The notes under the pieces: generated by a model
What the model was told of the DNA's origin: nothing
The model's database searches: none
Seen by the model: only the letters and a program-made list of their open reading frames with translations
NCBI GenBank assembly: GCA_019352875.1
Contig: JAAAFW010000006.1
Location: 836,284-900,283, forward strand
From: Pedobacter cryoconitis
GTDB lineage: Bacteria > Bacteroidota > Bacteroidia > Sphingobacteriales > Sphingobacteriaceae
DNA length: 64,000 bases
Direction: 5' to 3'
In this document: in pieces, positions 54,431 through 64,000 of the stretch
Layout: each line of letters opens with the position of its first letter
Position numbering within the stretch: position 1 is the first letter of the stretch
Position numbers and translations under genes: made by a program

Positions 54431-57400
54431 ATGAACTTAAATTTTACCCTTACAAATGGACGGATTCCGGACAAGTTGTATTTACTGCTGCTGCCGCTGC
54501 TGATTTTATTAATCTGTACAACCGGTGCTATCGCGCAACAAAGACAGGTTACCGGAAAAGTAACAGGCAGCAGTGACGGGCAGCCAATCCCCGGGGCCGT
54601 TGTAAAAGTCAAAGGAACCGCTTCCGGAACAGGAACGGATAACTCCGGAAATTTTTCTCTAAGTGCAAAGACTGGAGATATACTTCAGATCAGCTCGATT
54701 GGCTACGAGCAAAAAGAATTGCAGGTGCCTGCCAGCGGATCGGTTAGTGTTAAATTGACCGAAGAAAATCAAGATTTAAATGAGGTTGTTGTCGTAGGAT
54801 ACGGTGTGCAGCAGAAAAAGCTCGTAACTGGTGCGACCGTGCAGGTGAAGGGAGAAACACTACAGCGGCAAAGTACAACCAATGCGCTGCAAGGTTTACA
54901 AGGGCAGACGCCCGGTGTCCAGATCGCATCAACTTCCGGCCAGCCAGGAGATGGCATGAAAGTAACTATAAGAGGTTTAGGGACCATCGGTAATTCAGGT
55001 CCCCTGTATGTTGTAGATGGGGTATTGACGGGTGATATCACCTATCTGAATGCTGCGGATATCGAATCAATAGATGTTTTAAAAGATGCGGCTTCCGCTG
55101 CGATTTATGGTTCCCAGGCGGCAAATGGCGTAGTACTGGTTACCACACGTCAGGGAAAACGCGGACAATCGGGCCAAATCACCTTTGACGCGTATGCAGG
55201 GTTACAGAATGTTGCTAAAAAAGCAGAGCTATTGAATGCAAGTCAGTATGCTTCTATTATGAACGAGTCTGCTATTAATATGGGTAACCAGCCTGTCTTT
55301 ACCAATGCACAGATCGCCGCATTTGGCGAGGGAACTAACTGGATGAATGAAATGTTCAGTGATAACGCATTAACTCAAAACTATGCATTTGGCGCATCGG
55401 GTGCATCTGAAGCTTCAGTGTACTCCACGGGTCTGTCTTATACAGGCCAGGAAGGGATAGTTGGTGGTAAATCGTTGTCTGATTATCAAAGAATCAATTT
55501 CAGAATCAATTCCGAACATAATTTCTATAAAGAGATTATTAAAATCGGACAGCATCTGACTTACAGTGATATTAAAAGTAAAGGAATCGGAGTCGGTAAT
55601 CAGTATAATAATTCACTGCGTGGTGCCTTTAATACAAGTCCTTTTGTTCCAATGTATGATGAAAACGGTAATTTCTATGATAATAGTAAATCTACCTGGA
55701 ATACCGGTGAAGCAAACCCTTATGCACTGATGGCACTGACTAATCAGAATGTGACTAACACGCAGCGTTTACTGGGAGATATCTATATGGTTATCGAGCC
55801 GGTTAAAAATCTAAGGTTCAGAACAAGTCTTGGACTGGATTACAGTAATTCAGATAACCGGTCTTTTACGCCAATCTATACTTTGTCAGCCTATGCTAAC
55901 ACTTCAGTTACTAAGGCAACCCAATCGATGAATAAAGGCAAATCTCTGATCTGGGATAACTTGCTGAGCTATAAATTTGATCTTAAAAACGATCATCATT
56001 TCGAAGCAATGCTGGGAACTTCTACCTATCGGGCGGACGGATCTACTTTATTAGGTACGAATACTAACCTTATTTTTGAGGATCTTGATCATGCCTGGCT
56101 AAGTAATGCTACTAATAAGCAGGTAGCTGGTATTTCGATTGGGGGTGCACCTTATGATGCGGATCGCAGGCTGTCTTATTTTGGTAGATTAAATTATAGC
56201 TATAAGGACAAATATCTGCTGAATGCAACTTTCCGGGCTGATGGTTCATCCCGGTTTTCTTCACAGAATCGCTGGGGTTACTTCCCATCAGTATCTGCAG
56301 GATGGGTTGTAACCAGCGAGTCGTTCATGGCTGGGACACAAGACTGGCTGGATTTCCTGAAAATCAGAGCAAGTTGGGGACAAGTAGGTAATCAGAGCAT
56401 TGCTGCATTCCAGTATCTTGCTCCGATCTCTTTAGCGAATACCAATTATACATTTGGAGATGAAGAAGGGGTATTGACACCAGGTGCATTTCCAAGTCGT
56501 CTGAGTAATGCCGCATTAAAATGGGAAACTTCAGAGCAAACCAACTTCGGGTTCGATGCGAACTTTTTGAAGGGCAAATTTACGGTCAATTTTGACTGGT
56601 ATAAAAAATCGACTAAAGACTGGTTAATTTCTGCACCCATTCTGGCGACTGCTGGTGCCGACGCGCCTTTTATCAATGGAGGTAATGTAACTAATTCGGG
56701 TATAGAGTTGGCCCTTGCTTATAAAAACAGGGTAGGTGAATTTAACTACGCCGTGGGTGTTAATGGTGCATATAATAAAAACAAAGTGGGCAATATTCCT
56801 ACTGCTGATGGTATTGTTCACGGAGCCATTAACCAGCTGTTTGATAATTCTCAGGAATTCTACAGGGCTCAGAGTGGTTTTCCGATCGGCTATTTCTGGG
56901 GTCTGAAAACGGCCGGAATATTCCAGAACGAAAACGAAGTTAATGCTTATCGTAATGCCGATGGTAAATTAATTCAGCCGGCTGCCTCACCAGGTGACGT
57001 GAGATATGTAGATGTGAATGGTGATGGAGTGATTGATAATCTTGACAGAACACAAATCGGTAACCCAAATCCGGATTATACTTTTGGTATCACGCTTTCG
57101 GGTGATTATAAAGGTTTTGACTTCTCTATCGTAGCATCGGGTGTTGCCGGGAATGAAATTGTTCAGTCCTACCGTAATCAGGCAAATCCATTAGGTAACT
57201 ACACAACAAGAATTCTTGATAGATGGCATGGTGAAGGTTCTTCTAATACTATGCCCCGGGTGACTTCCGATAATAGAAACTGGACTAATTTTTCTGATTT
57301 ATATATCCAGAAAGGTGATTATCTGCGGATTAGTAATGTAACTGTAGGTTATGATTTTGGTAAGGTATTCAAAAAGAGTTATCTGAAACAGGTGCGTATT

Positions 57401-57553
57401 TATGCAGCTGCACTCAATCTGTACACATTTACCAAGTACGACGGCATGGATCCGGAAATTGGTTACGGGACTGAGGGTTTCGCCTCTGGTATTGATCTGG
57501 GATACTATCCAAGGCCAAGAACTTTTATGCTTGGCGCTAATCTGAGATTTTAA
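54431..57553 (+). CDS. SusC/RagA TonB-dependent transporter (no STN domain)
   Basis: A 1040-residue outer-membrane transporter: signal ending LICTTGAIAQQ, a carboxypeptidase-regulatory-like domain (VTGKVTGSSDGQPIPGAVVK) at about 41-110, a plug beginning NEVVVVGYGVQQKKL with AAIYGSQAANGVVLVTT, and a large barrel. Unlike the first-locus SusC it lacks the STN signalling domain, in keeping with control by the HTCS rather than by a sigma/anti-sigma pair. It forms the importer with the SusD encoded 85 bp downstream. Confidence 0.97.
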   Translation: MNLNFTLTNGRIPDKLYLLLLPLLILLICTTGAIAQQRQVTGKVTGSSDGQPIPGAVVKVKGTASGTGTDNSGNFSLSAKTGDILQISSIGYEQKELQVPASGSVSVKLTEENQDLNEVVVVGYGVQQKKLVTGATVQVKGETLQRQSTTNALQGLQGQTPGVQIASTSGQPGDGMKVTIRGLGTIGNSGPLYVVDGVLTGDITYLNAADIESIDVLKDAASAAIYGSQAANGVVLVTTRQGKRGQSGQITFDAYAGLQNVAKKAELLNASQYASIMNESAINMGNQPVFTNAQIAAFGEGTNWMNEMFSDNALTQNYAFGASGASEASVYSTGLSYTGQEGIVGGKSLSDYQRINFRINSEHNFYKEIIKIGQHLTYSDIKSKGIGVGNQYNNSLRGAFNTSPFVPMYDENGNFYDNSKSTWNTGEANPYALMALTNQNVTNTQRLLGDIYMVIEPVKNLRFRTSLGLDYSNSDNRSFTPIYTLSAYANTSVTKATQSMNKGKSLIWDNLLSYKFDLKNDHHFEAMLGTSTYRADGSTLLGTNTNLIFEDLDHAWLSNATNKQVAGISIGGAPYDADRRLSYFGRLNYSYKDKYLLNATFRADGSSRFSSQNRWGYFPSVSAGWVVTSESFMAGTQDWLDFLKIRASWGQVGNQSIAAFQYLAPISLANTNYTFGDEEGVLTPGAFPSRLSNAALKWETSEQTNFGFDANFLKGKFTVNFDWYKKSTKDWLISAPILATAGADAPFINGGNVTNSGIELALAYKNRVGEFNYAVGVNGAYNKNKVGNIPTADGIVHGAINQLFDNSQEFYRAQSGFPIGYFWGLKTAGIFQNENEVNAYRNADGKLIQPAASPGDVRYVDVNGDGVIDNLDRTQIGNPNPDYTFGITLSGDYKGFDFSIVASGVAGNEIVQSYRNQANPLGNYTTRILDRWHGEGSSNTMPRVTSDNRNWTNFSDLYIQKGDYLRISNVTVGYDFGKVFKKSYLKQVRIYAAALNLYTFTKYDGMDPEIGYGTEGFASGIDLGYYPRPRTFMLGANLRF

Positions 57554-57638
57554 TCTAATTATTTACGCAGACTTCAGAAACAGCCAGTTTTAAAAAGAAA
57601 CGCAGTCTGGAAGAAGTAAACAACAAAATTATAAGCTG

Positions 57639-59237
57639 ATGAAAACGAAAGCTATAAAAATATATGCATTGACAATCTTTCTGTTCGCTATGGGAAGTTG
57701 TAAAAAAGGTTTTCTGGATACTGAACCGATCACGACAGTAACAGATGAAAATTTCTATAAGACACCTAAAGATGCTTTTGCAGCATTGGTCGGGTGTTAT
57801 GATGGCCTCCAGGTAGTGTGGTCAGAAGGTGTTGCATTACCTGTGGCAGCTGAGGTTATGTCCGATAATACATTTGGGGGTACTGGGAATTCTGACGGTC
57901 TGGGCTATCAGATGATCGATGAATTTGACAAATCAAGATCACCTTCTGATCAGAATTTATATGAGCGGAACTGGATCTTATATTATAAAGCACTTTACCG
58001 GTGTAATGTACTGCTTAGTAAAATGGATCAGATAGCATGGGGAAGTGATCCGCAACTGCGTAAAACGTACGAATCTGAAACGCGTTTTTTGCGTGCTTAC
58101 CTCTTATTTGATATGGTTAGATTATGGGGTAATATTCCGCTACTGACTGTACCTACTGCAGAGAACATTCCGCAGGCTTCACCGGATGAAGTTTACCAGG
58201 TAATTGCAGCAGACTTGAAATTTGCGGTGGAAAATATGCAAAGTACACCCTATGCCGCGCAAGCAGTGAAAGATCATGGCCGTGTAACTAAATATGCTGC
58301 AGAGGCATTGTTGGGTAGGGTTTATTTGTTCTATACCGGTTATTATAATAAACCTGATCTGGTTGGGCAGGTGAATAAATCTCAGGCTTTAAGTTATCTG
58401 GAGGACGTAATCACTGCAGGCGGATATGGCCTGGTGGAAGATTTTGCCCGCTTGTGGCCTGCTGCATCTGTGGCGGATTTTGCGGGAGAGGGTAATAAGG
58501 AAACGATATTCAGTATCAGGTACACTTATACGAGTGATTACAACGGAAATACCGATGGGAACCACTGGATGATTATGACAGGTATCCGTGAGCAGGCTAT
58601 TTATCCCTATGGCAATGGTTGGGGTGCGGAAACAGTAAATCCTAAACTTTGGAATAGTTATGCTGCGGCAGATACCCGTAAAGTTGCGTCGATAATCTCA
58701 ATTGTTGATGAAAAATTGAATTTCACGAATCAGGCGGGGCAAAGGGAATATACCGGGTATTATGCGAAAAAATATAGTCCTATGATTGGAGAAGATGGCA
58801 AACCATTACCGGAGTCTTTTGGTAATAATCTGTTTCAGATCGGTCAGTTTCAGGATTATGTATCTATCCGTTATGCAGATGTATTGTTAATGGCAGCTGA
58901 ATTAGGCAGCCCGAATGCGCAAACCTACTTTAATGCCGTCAGACAAAGGGCTTTACAGGATGGCTTTACACCTTTGGTAATTTCTCCTGAAAATATTGTC
59001 AGGGAACGTCGTCTGGAATTCGCCTTTGAGGGTATTCGCTACTATGATTTACTGAGACTGGGCATTAACCGTGCGGCACAGGAAATTGCGGAAACGACAA
59101 CAGTACTAAATGGTGGGAAATCTGCACAGAAAACTATTAATGCCGGAAATATAATTCTTACTCAGGGCTTACAGCAGATACCATATACACAGATCACGCT
59201 GTCTAATGGGACACTCAAACAAAATAATGGCTGGTAA
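57639..59237 (+). CDS. SusD/RagB glycan-binding lipoprotein
   Basis: A 532-residue surface lipoprotein: signal MKTKAIKIYALTIFLFAMGSC, then KKGFLDTEPIT typical of SusD, internal TRFLRAYLLFDMVRLWGNIP, and a C-terminal RERRLEFAFEGIRYYDLLR motif. It acts as the substrate-capturing lid of the SusC transporter upstream. Gene order and length are standard. Confidence 0.96.
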   Translation: MKTKAIKIYALTIFLFAMGSCKKGFLDTEPITTVTDENFYKTPKDAFAALVGCYDGLQVVWSEGVALPVAAEVMSDNTFGGTGNSDGLGYQMIDEFDKSRSPSDQNLYERNWILYYKALYRCNVLLSKMDQIAWGSDPQLRKTYESETRFLRAYLLFDMVRLWGNIPLLTVPTAENIPQASPDEVYQVIAADLKFAVENMQSTPYAAQAVKDHGRVTKYAAEALLGRVYLFYTGYYNKPDLVGQVNKSQALSYLEDVITAGGYGLVEDFARLWPAASVADFAGEGNKETIFSIRYTYTSDYNGNTDGNHWMIMTGIREQAIYPYGNGWGAETVNPKLWNSYAAADTRKVASIISIVDEKLNFTNQAGQREYTGYYAKKYSPMIGEDGKPLPESFGNNLFQIGQFQDYVSIRYADVLLMAAELGSPNAQTYFNAVRQRALQDGFTPLVISPENIVRERRLEFAFEGIRYYDLLRLGINRAAQEIAETTTVLNGGKSAQKTINAGNIILTQGLQQIPYTQITLSNGTLKQNNGW

Positions 59238-59256
59238 TTAATTTAACCTTATTCCA

Positions 59257-60663
59257 ATGAAATTATATAGAAAATTAGTGGGACTTTTAATTTTTCCACT
59301 GCTGTTTACGGCTTGTAAGAAAGACGAACACAGCATCGGTCGGGTACTCGATAAATCAGAGATTAAATACGCTGTTAGTCAGGATCTGTCTGCAGATGAA
59401 GGCGGCAACACTGTGATTCTGAAAAATATGACTCCCGGAACAATCTCCATGTGGGATTATGGAACCGGTACTTCAAACAGAATGACCGATACTGTTAAAT
59501 TTGCTTTCGCAGGCGATTATGTGATTAAATTTTCGGCAGTATCCGGAGGTTCTGTTGTTCAGATGGATTCGGTAGTCATCAACGTAAAAAAAGACAATTT
59601 TAATTATGTGAATGACCCTTTATGGACGGCTTTAACAGGCGGTGTAGGGCACGACAAGGAGTGGGTTCTAGATACTGATGGTAAATTTTTTGGTGGCCCT
59701 TTATACTATTATGGTGTAAATAATGGCTGGTTAAAAGGCGGTGGTGAATGGGACGGTGGTGCTACCGGTTGTTATGGTGGTGATTGCTGGACCTGGGCTG
59801 TAGGCACGGCTGATGTCTATCCTAATCACATGTCAAGGGGAGATTATGGTTCAATGATCTTCAGTTTGAAAAATACAGCAAGCTTCAAAGCAGTTAAGCC
59901 TATGGAAGGTGGTGTCACGCAGAATGGTAGCTATGCTTTGAACGTGAATAGTAAAATACTGACCATTAATAATGCATCTATCTTGCGTGGTTATAAAAAT
60001 GAGAAAAATGGGTTGAAAGGTATTTCAAACTGGACGAATTATACTATTCTTTCTCTGGATGAAAATAGTATGCAGCTAGGCGTTATCCGTGATGCAGATG
60101 TAGATGGGGAAGGGAAAGCAATGCTGGTATATAATTTCGTGACTAAGTCGTTTATCGACAGTTATGTGCCACCTGAAACGGGGCCTGACCAGGGTTTTGA
60201 CCCCACTTTTAAAGCTGGTGAATTATTAAAAATGCTAACGGGAAGTTCTTCCGGAAGGATTTGGAAACTGGACGCCGCCGGTAACCCTATTGACTGGATT
60301 GCCAAGGGAAAAGGCTGGACTAAATCTCATGCTGATTCAAGAGATTGGGGCTGGAATGACGCCTGGGATGCAGTAGCGAATAATTCCTGGATTTTGTTCA
60401 ATAATATTGGTGGACAACAGTATACCCGGAATCAGAAAGGCGTGATTACCACCGGAACTTTCACGATTAATGAACAAACAAATGAAGTTACCCTAAAAGG
60501 TAATACGCTGTTGCAGAATCCGGATAACTGGATGAGTCCGGCATCTCCAACTTTTAAAGTGGTCAAAGCATTTCCTGGGGCTGTAGAGAGTAAGGGTATC
60601 TGGTTTGGAACTTCTTATGATGCAGCGAAAAACGAATGGTTCGCATTCCATTATGTCTTATAA
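59257..60663 (+). CDS. Surface lipoprotein following SusD (SusE-position, PKD-like)
   Basis: A 468-residue lipoprotein (signal MKLYRKLVGLLIFPLLFTAC). Residues 50-110 look PKD/Ig-like (TISMWDYGTGTSNRMTDTVK). Two later regions resemble each other: one around EWVLDTDGKFFGGPLY with WTWAVGTADVYP, the other around RIWKLDAAGNPIDW with DWGWNDAWDAV. This suggests an internal duplication of a tryptophan-rich, carbohydrate-binding-like domain. It stands in the SusE/SusF position, 19 bp after susD, and probably binds glycan at the cell surface. No catalytic motif was found. Confidence 0.8.
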   Translation: MKLYRKLVGLLIFPLLFTACKKDEHSIGRVLDKSEIKYAVSQDLSADEGGNTVILKNMTPGTISMWDYGTGTSNRMTDTVKFAFAGDYVIKFSAVSGGSVVQMDSVVINVKKDNFNYVNDPLWTALTGGVGHDKEWVLDTDGKFFGGPLYYYGVNNGWLKGGGEWDGGATGCYGGDCWTWAVGTADVYPNHMSRGDYGSMIFSLKNTASFKAVKPMEGGVTQNGSYALNVNSKILTINNASILRGYKNEKNGLKGISNWTNYTILSLDENSMQLGVIRDADVDGEGKAMLVYNFVTKSFIDSYVPPETGPDQGFDPTFKAGELLKMLTGSSSGRIWKLDAAGNPIDWIAKGKGWTKSHADSRDWGWNDAWDAVANNSWILFNNIGGQQYTRNQKGVITTGTFTINEQTNEVTLKGNTLLQNPDNWMSPASPTFKVVKAFPGAVESKGIWFGTSYDAAKNEWFAFHYVL

Positions 60664-60683
60664 TTAAACGAATATTTATGTTT

Positions 60684-60710
60684 ACTCACCAGGGCATTGC
60701 TCTGGTGAGT
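60684..60710 (+). promoter_or_regulatory. Hairpin between the surface lipoprotein and GH2 genes
   Basis: ACTCACCAG (60684-60692) and CTGGTGAGT (60702-60710) pair perfectly across 9 nt, without a T run. It could trim or partly block read-through within the operon, or protect mRNA ends. Confidence 0.45.
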
Positions 60711-60727
60711 AGCAATAAAAATCTATA

Positions 60728-63151
60728 GTGAAAATACATTTTAGCATATTACTCCTTTTTTTATTGAGTACACTCAGTCTGAGTTTGGCAGGGCAGGATA
60801 AGGGCCGTATAATCAAGAATTTTAATGCAGACTGGAAGTTTTTTAAAGGTGATATACCGGCCGCATCAACTACCGGTTTTAAAGATTCAGACTGGAGAAC
60901 GCTGAATTTGCCTCATGACTGGAGTATTGAAGGCAATTTCAGTGATTCACATCCTGCAACTGTTGGAGGGGGAGCATTACCTGGAGGTACAGGATGGTAC
61001 AGAAAAACTTTCAAAATACCACGGTCGGCGACTAACCGTTTAGTATCCGTTTTATTCGATGGCGTTTACCGGAATAGTGAAGTCTGGATCAATGGACATT
61101 ATTTAGGTAAGAGGCCTAATGGATACATTTCCTTCGAATATGACCTTACGCCTTATCTATCTTTTGATAGTGAAAATTTCATTGCGGTACGTGTTGATAA
61201 TAGTCAACAACCTAATGCCCGCTGGTATACAGGATCTGGAATTTACCGTGACGTTAAATTGCTAATTACAGATCCCCTACATATTGTGAATTCGGGGACG
61301 TTCGTATCCACTCCTGTAGTAGGAAACGGTCTGGCCGAAATTAGAATGGAAACTACTATTGCAAATAATTTAAAAGGCAGGAAGATAAGTCTCATGCATC
61401 AGATTATTAATGCCGATGGTAAGGTCGTGTTGAAAAAGGTTTGGACCTTAACCCTAAATGATAAACGTACCAATTCTGTTGTAAATATGGAACTGCCAAA
61501 CCCCAGACTCTGGTCTGATACAGATCCTTATTTGTATAAAATAAGAACCAGTCTGATAGATAAAGGGAAAGTTTTAGACGATTATGAAACGCCATTAGGT
61601 ATACGTAGTTTCAGTTTTGATGCAAAAAATGGTTTTATTCTAAATGGAAAAAATATAAAAATCAAGGGCGTTTGTAATCATCACGATCTTGGTGCGCTGG
61701 GTACTGCTTTTAACCTGCGTGCAGCAGAACGACAGCTGGAAATTTTAAAGGCTATGGGCTGCAATGGATTGCGGACTGCTCATAACCCGCCTGCGGCAGC
61801 GTTGCTTGACCTCTGCGACCGGATGGGGTTTATTGTAATGAACGAATCTTTCGACATGTGGGAGAAAAAAAAATCAGATTTTGATTATCATCTTGACTTC
61901 GGACAATGGCATAAGAAAGATCTGGAAGATCAGGTGCTGCGTGACCGTAATCATCCTTCTGTATTTATCTGGAGCGTGGGAAATGAGATTCAAGAGCAAT
62001 GGGGTACAGGTGCTGATACATTAGGTAGGGTATGGGCGAGAAAACTGGTGAAAATTGTAAAAGATCTTGATCCAACCAGACCGGTAACTACAGCGAATAA
62101 CGATGTAAACAGTTATAATAATCTAATCAGTTCAGGAGCAATGGATTTGATTGGTTATAATTATAATCATAAATCATGGGATGATTTTACAAATGTGCAT
62201 CCGGGGCAGAAGCTTATTGCAACGGAAACGACTTCTGCTTTACAGACAAGGGGACATTATGATGCGCCTGCGGATAGTATGCGTATATGGCCTACTGCAT
62301 GGGATAAACCTTTACTAACCGGAAATGCAGATTTTAGTTGCTCCGCCTACGATAATTGCTATACGCCGTGGGGTTCTTCACATGAAGAAACATTAAAGGC
62401 TTTTTACCGTAATCCGGCCGTTTCGGGTATGTATGTCTGGACCGGTTTCGATTATTTAGGTGAACCTACGCCTTATACCTGGCCCGCAAGGAGTTCGTAT
62501 TTTGGAATTATTGACCTTGCTGGTTTTCCCAAGGATGTCTATTATTTGTACCAGAGCGTATGGACAGATTTGCCGGTGCTGCATTTACTACCGCACTGGA
62601 ACTGGTCTGTTGGAAAAGAAGTGGATGTTATAGCCTATTACAGTCAGGCAGATGAAGTCGAACTTTATCTCAATGGCGTTTCTAAAGGGATACGCAGAAA
62701 GGATGGAGAGGATCTCAAAGTTTCCTGGAAAGTTTTATATCAGTCAGGGATTTTAAAAGTGATATCACGTAAGAATGGAAAGGTCGTGCTGGAACGAAAT
62801 ATATCTACTGCGGGGCCCGCGGCGAAGCTCGAATTAATTGCCGATAGAAGCTTATTACACGCTAATGGTGAAGATTTGTCATTTGTGACTATTCGTGTAC
62901 TGGATTCTCGAGGAAATTTGGTTCCTGATGCTGCACAGTCTGTCCGGATATCAGTAGAAGGGGCCGGCATGCTTGTGGCTACAGATAACGGTAGTCCTGT
63001 TAGTCATGAATCTTTTCAGTCTGACAACCTCAAGGTTTTTAACGGCCTTGCACTGGCAATTGTCAGAACCGGCCAGCAAAAAGGAGAAATTGTGATTCAG
63101 GCAGTTAGTGAAGGTCTTGGTGCTGCTGCGATCAGGTTGCAGACTAAATAA
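60728..63151 (+). CDS. GH2 beta-galactosidase-like glycosidase
   Basis: An 807-residue exported enzyme beginning at GTG 60728; a signal peptide follows directly (ILLLFLLSTLSLSLAGQ). Sugar-binding domain with NLPHDWSIEGNFSD and GGTGWYRKTFKIP; Ig-like domain; GH2 barrel with acid/base Glu420 (WSVGNEIQE) and nucleophile Glu500 (IATETTSALQ). C-terminal DUF4982 and Ig-like domains follow (VDVIAYYSQADEVELYLNG). Most GH2 members of this build release beta-galactose, but beta-glucuronidase or mannosidase cannot be fully excluded. Last gene of the second glycan locus. Confidence 0.92.
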   Translation: MKIHFSILLLFLLSTLSLSLAGQDKGRIIKNFNADWKFFKGDIPAASTTGFKDSDWRTLNLPHDWSIEGNFSDSHPATVGGGALPGGTGWYRKTFKIPRSATNRLVSVLFDGVYRNSEVWINGHYLGKRPNGYISFEYDLTPYLSFDSENFIAVRVDNSQQPNARWYTGSGIYRDVKLLITDPLHIVNSGTFVSTPVVGNGLAEIRMETTIANNLKGRKISLMHQIINADGKVVLKKVWTLTLNDKRTNSVVNMELPNPRLWSDTDPYLYKIRTSLIDKGKVLDDYETPLGIRSFSFDAKNGFILNGKNIKIKGVCNHHDLGALGTAFNLRAAERQLEILKAMGCNGLRTAHNPPAAALLDLCDRMGFIVMNESFDMWEKKKSDFDYHLDFGQWHKKDLEDQVLRDRNHPSVFIWSVGNEIQEQWGTGADTLGRVWARKLVKIVKDLDPTRPVTTANNDVNSYNNLISSGAMDLIGYNYNHKSWDDFTNVHPGQKLIATETTSALQTRGHYDAPADSMRIWPTAWDKPLLTGNADFSCSAYDNCYTPWGSSHEETLKAFYRNPAVSGMYVWTGFDYLGEPTPYTWPARSSYFGIIDLAGFPKDVYYLYQSVWTDLPVLHLLPHWNWSVGKEVDVIAYYSQADEVELYLNGVSKGIRRKDGEDLKVSWKVLYQSGILKVISRKNGKVVLERNISTAGPAAKLELIADRSLLHANGEDLSFVTIRVLDSRGNLVPDAAQSVRISVEGAGMLVATDNGSPVSHESFQSDNLKVFNGLALAIVRTGQQKGEIVIQAVSEGLGAAAIRLQTK

Positions 63152-63163
63152 TGGTCAGTGCTG

Positions 63164-63198
63164 GTACTGCAGGTGTGGTGAGCCTGCAGTACTTTTTT
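63164..63198 (+). terminator. Intrinsic terminator of the second glycan locus
   Basis: GTACTGCAGG (63164-63173) pairs perfectly with CCTGCAGTAC (63183-63192) across 9 nt, followed by six T residues. Confidence 0.92.
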
Positions 63199-63311
63199 AT
63201 CATTTATATCGAGTTTAAAAGTGCCATAGTTTGCATGAAATCAAACATTTGAAAATCTGATTTGTTAATTCACACAGGTTGTTTTAAGCATCCTGTTAAT
63301 TGGAGTTAAAG

Positions 63312-63839
63312 ATGGAAATGGAAATGCAAGGGGATCAAACAGGATTGCAGCTATTTTATAACAAATGTCTGCAAGACCTTAAATATGGAGAAAAGAGAGT
63401 GGTGCAGTGCGCCACTGCATTATCTATGGCTGCTTATACGGAGCCTTTACAGCGGCAATTGCTTTTTCAGGCAGCGGCTGCGGAAAATCACGCGGTACGT
63501 TTAGATCTGGCATTTGATATTCTGCAGATGCCTGAGGCAGAAGGAAAGTGCCAGGTGATCGAAATATTGACAGAAAAGGCTGGTGAACTTGTGAAAAGTA
63601 TGGAGACTGGTACTGCATTAAGGGATGCAGCCATTATATATGCTATACAGTTAATTTCACATTATAAAATAGCGAGCTATTCCAATATGATAGGCTTGCT
63701 TCAGGAAAGTATGCCAAAACAGGTTCTCGATCTGCTGAAATTTAATCTAGACGAAGAGCAGCAATGTGACCGTGTTATTTCTGCACTTGCCAGTGACCTG
63801 ATCCATCCGGCGGCCAACCGCGAATCTCGCGGGGTATAA
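63312..63839 (+). CDS. DUF892 (YciE/YciF-like) ferritin-like protein
   Basis: A 175-residue, all-helical protein: LFYNKCLQDLKYGEKRVVQC and AAAAENHAVRLDLAFDIL, then CQVIEILTEKAGELVKSMET and ALRDAAIIYAIQLISHYKIA. This is the helical-bundle pattern of DUF892. The frame is open from a TTG at 63300, but the ATG at 63312 is preceded by GGAG (63302-63305) at good spacing and is preferred. Members of the family are linked to stress responses in other bacteria; the activity is not established. The remaining 63840-64000 shows no further gene. Confidence 0.8.
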   Translation: MEMEMQGDQTGLQLFYNKCLQDLKYGEKRVVQCATALSMAAYTEPLQRQLLFQAAAAENHAVRLDLAFDILQMPEAEGKCQVIEILTEKAGELVKSMETGTALRDAAIIYAIQLISHYKIASYSNMIGLLQESMPKQVLDLLKFNLDEEQQCDRVISALASDLIHPAANRESRGV

Positions 63840-64000
63840 AATATCAACATCGTTTTCATTAGTGTTAATTTACGAAATTCGGCTAATTGTAGTTTCGTCT
63901 GAATTTATTTGTAAATTGTGTCATTAATTAAATAATACTGAGGGCATAAAGCTTTGCACAACCTATGCTGATAGGCTTTTGTAATCCGGTATTCTATAAA

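Noticed and set aside
1..64000. CRISPR arrays, prophage, integrons or tRNA genes
   Set aside because: No repeat-spacer pattern, phage structural gene, integrase or cloverleaf sequence was seen on reading both strands.

Overview
The window looks like a chromosomal segment of a Bacteroidota bacterium of the Sphingobacteriaceae, probably Pedobacter or a close relative. The evidence is two SusC/SusD glycan-import loci, a FecI/FecR-type sigma/anti-sigma pair, a one-piece hybrid two-component regulator, moderate-to-low GC, and several promoters matching the Bacteroidota consensus (TTTG, about 20 bp, TAnnTTTG) rather than the E. coli form. The genus is inferred from overall gene style. No tRNA, rRNA, CRISPR array, transposase or phage gene was seen.

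Layout, left half. 1-3666: the end of a membrane protein and a two-gene ABC exporter whose subunits look like an asymmetric heterodimer. 3676-5832: small lipoprotein and exported genes, a decayed copy of one of them, and an HTH regulator with a long palindrome at its start. 5877-8003: an Lrp-type regulator divergent from a histidine-decarboxylase-like enzyme, then a lone response-regulator receiver. 8004-9811: an accessory-looking stretch with a candidate small RNA and an apparently truncated GHKL ATPase. 9804-18371: housekeeping genes (cyclophilin, L,D-transpeptidase, PAP2-like enzyme, PepD, FabV, a DUF2383 protein) and dnaA, with a consensus promoter and DnaA boxes in its leader that may mark oriC.

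18578-27528 is the first glycan locus: sigma factor, FecR anti-sigma factor, SusC with an N-terminal STN signalling domain, SusD, a PKD lipoprotein and an acyltransferase-like membrane protein. It is followed on the other strand by a GH29 fucosidase and SelO. 31264-40954 is mostly housekeeping: UPF1-like helicase, MscS channel, cysE-cysM cysteine synthesis, malic enzyme, a DUF4268 protein and a PfkB kinase. 41041-47161 is accessory: a candidate small RNA, a Fic protein, an unknown protein, a class D beta-lactamase with an outer-membrane protein, a periplasmic hydrolase and two small unknown genes.

47297-63198 is the second glycan locus: hybrid two-component regulator, PA14-containing GH31 (probably alpha-xylosidase), SusC without STN, SusD, a surface lipoprotein and a GH2 (probably beta-galactosidase). 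The two loci show the two main Bacteroidota control strategies side by side: transenvelope sigma/anti-sigma signalling in the first, periplasmic ligand sensing by the hybrid regulator in the second. The second set would fit uptake and trimming of galactosylated xyloglucan-type oligosaccharides, but no endo-glucanase is present. A DUF892 ferritin-like protein closes the window.

Most unusual observations: an 11-bp-phased inverted array of TTGA/TCAA elements between a beta-lactamase operon and a hydrolase; two promoter-plus-terminator small-RNA candidates; the short GHKL ATPase; 11-bp-phased sites at the Lrp/decarboxylase junction; and a 22-bp-spaced direct repeat downstream of the hybrid regulator. 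No single, clearly new multi-gene system was found.
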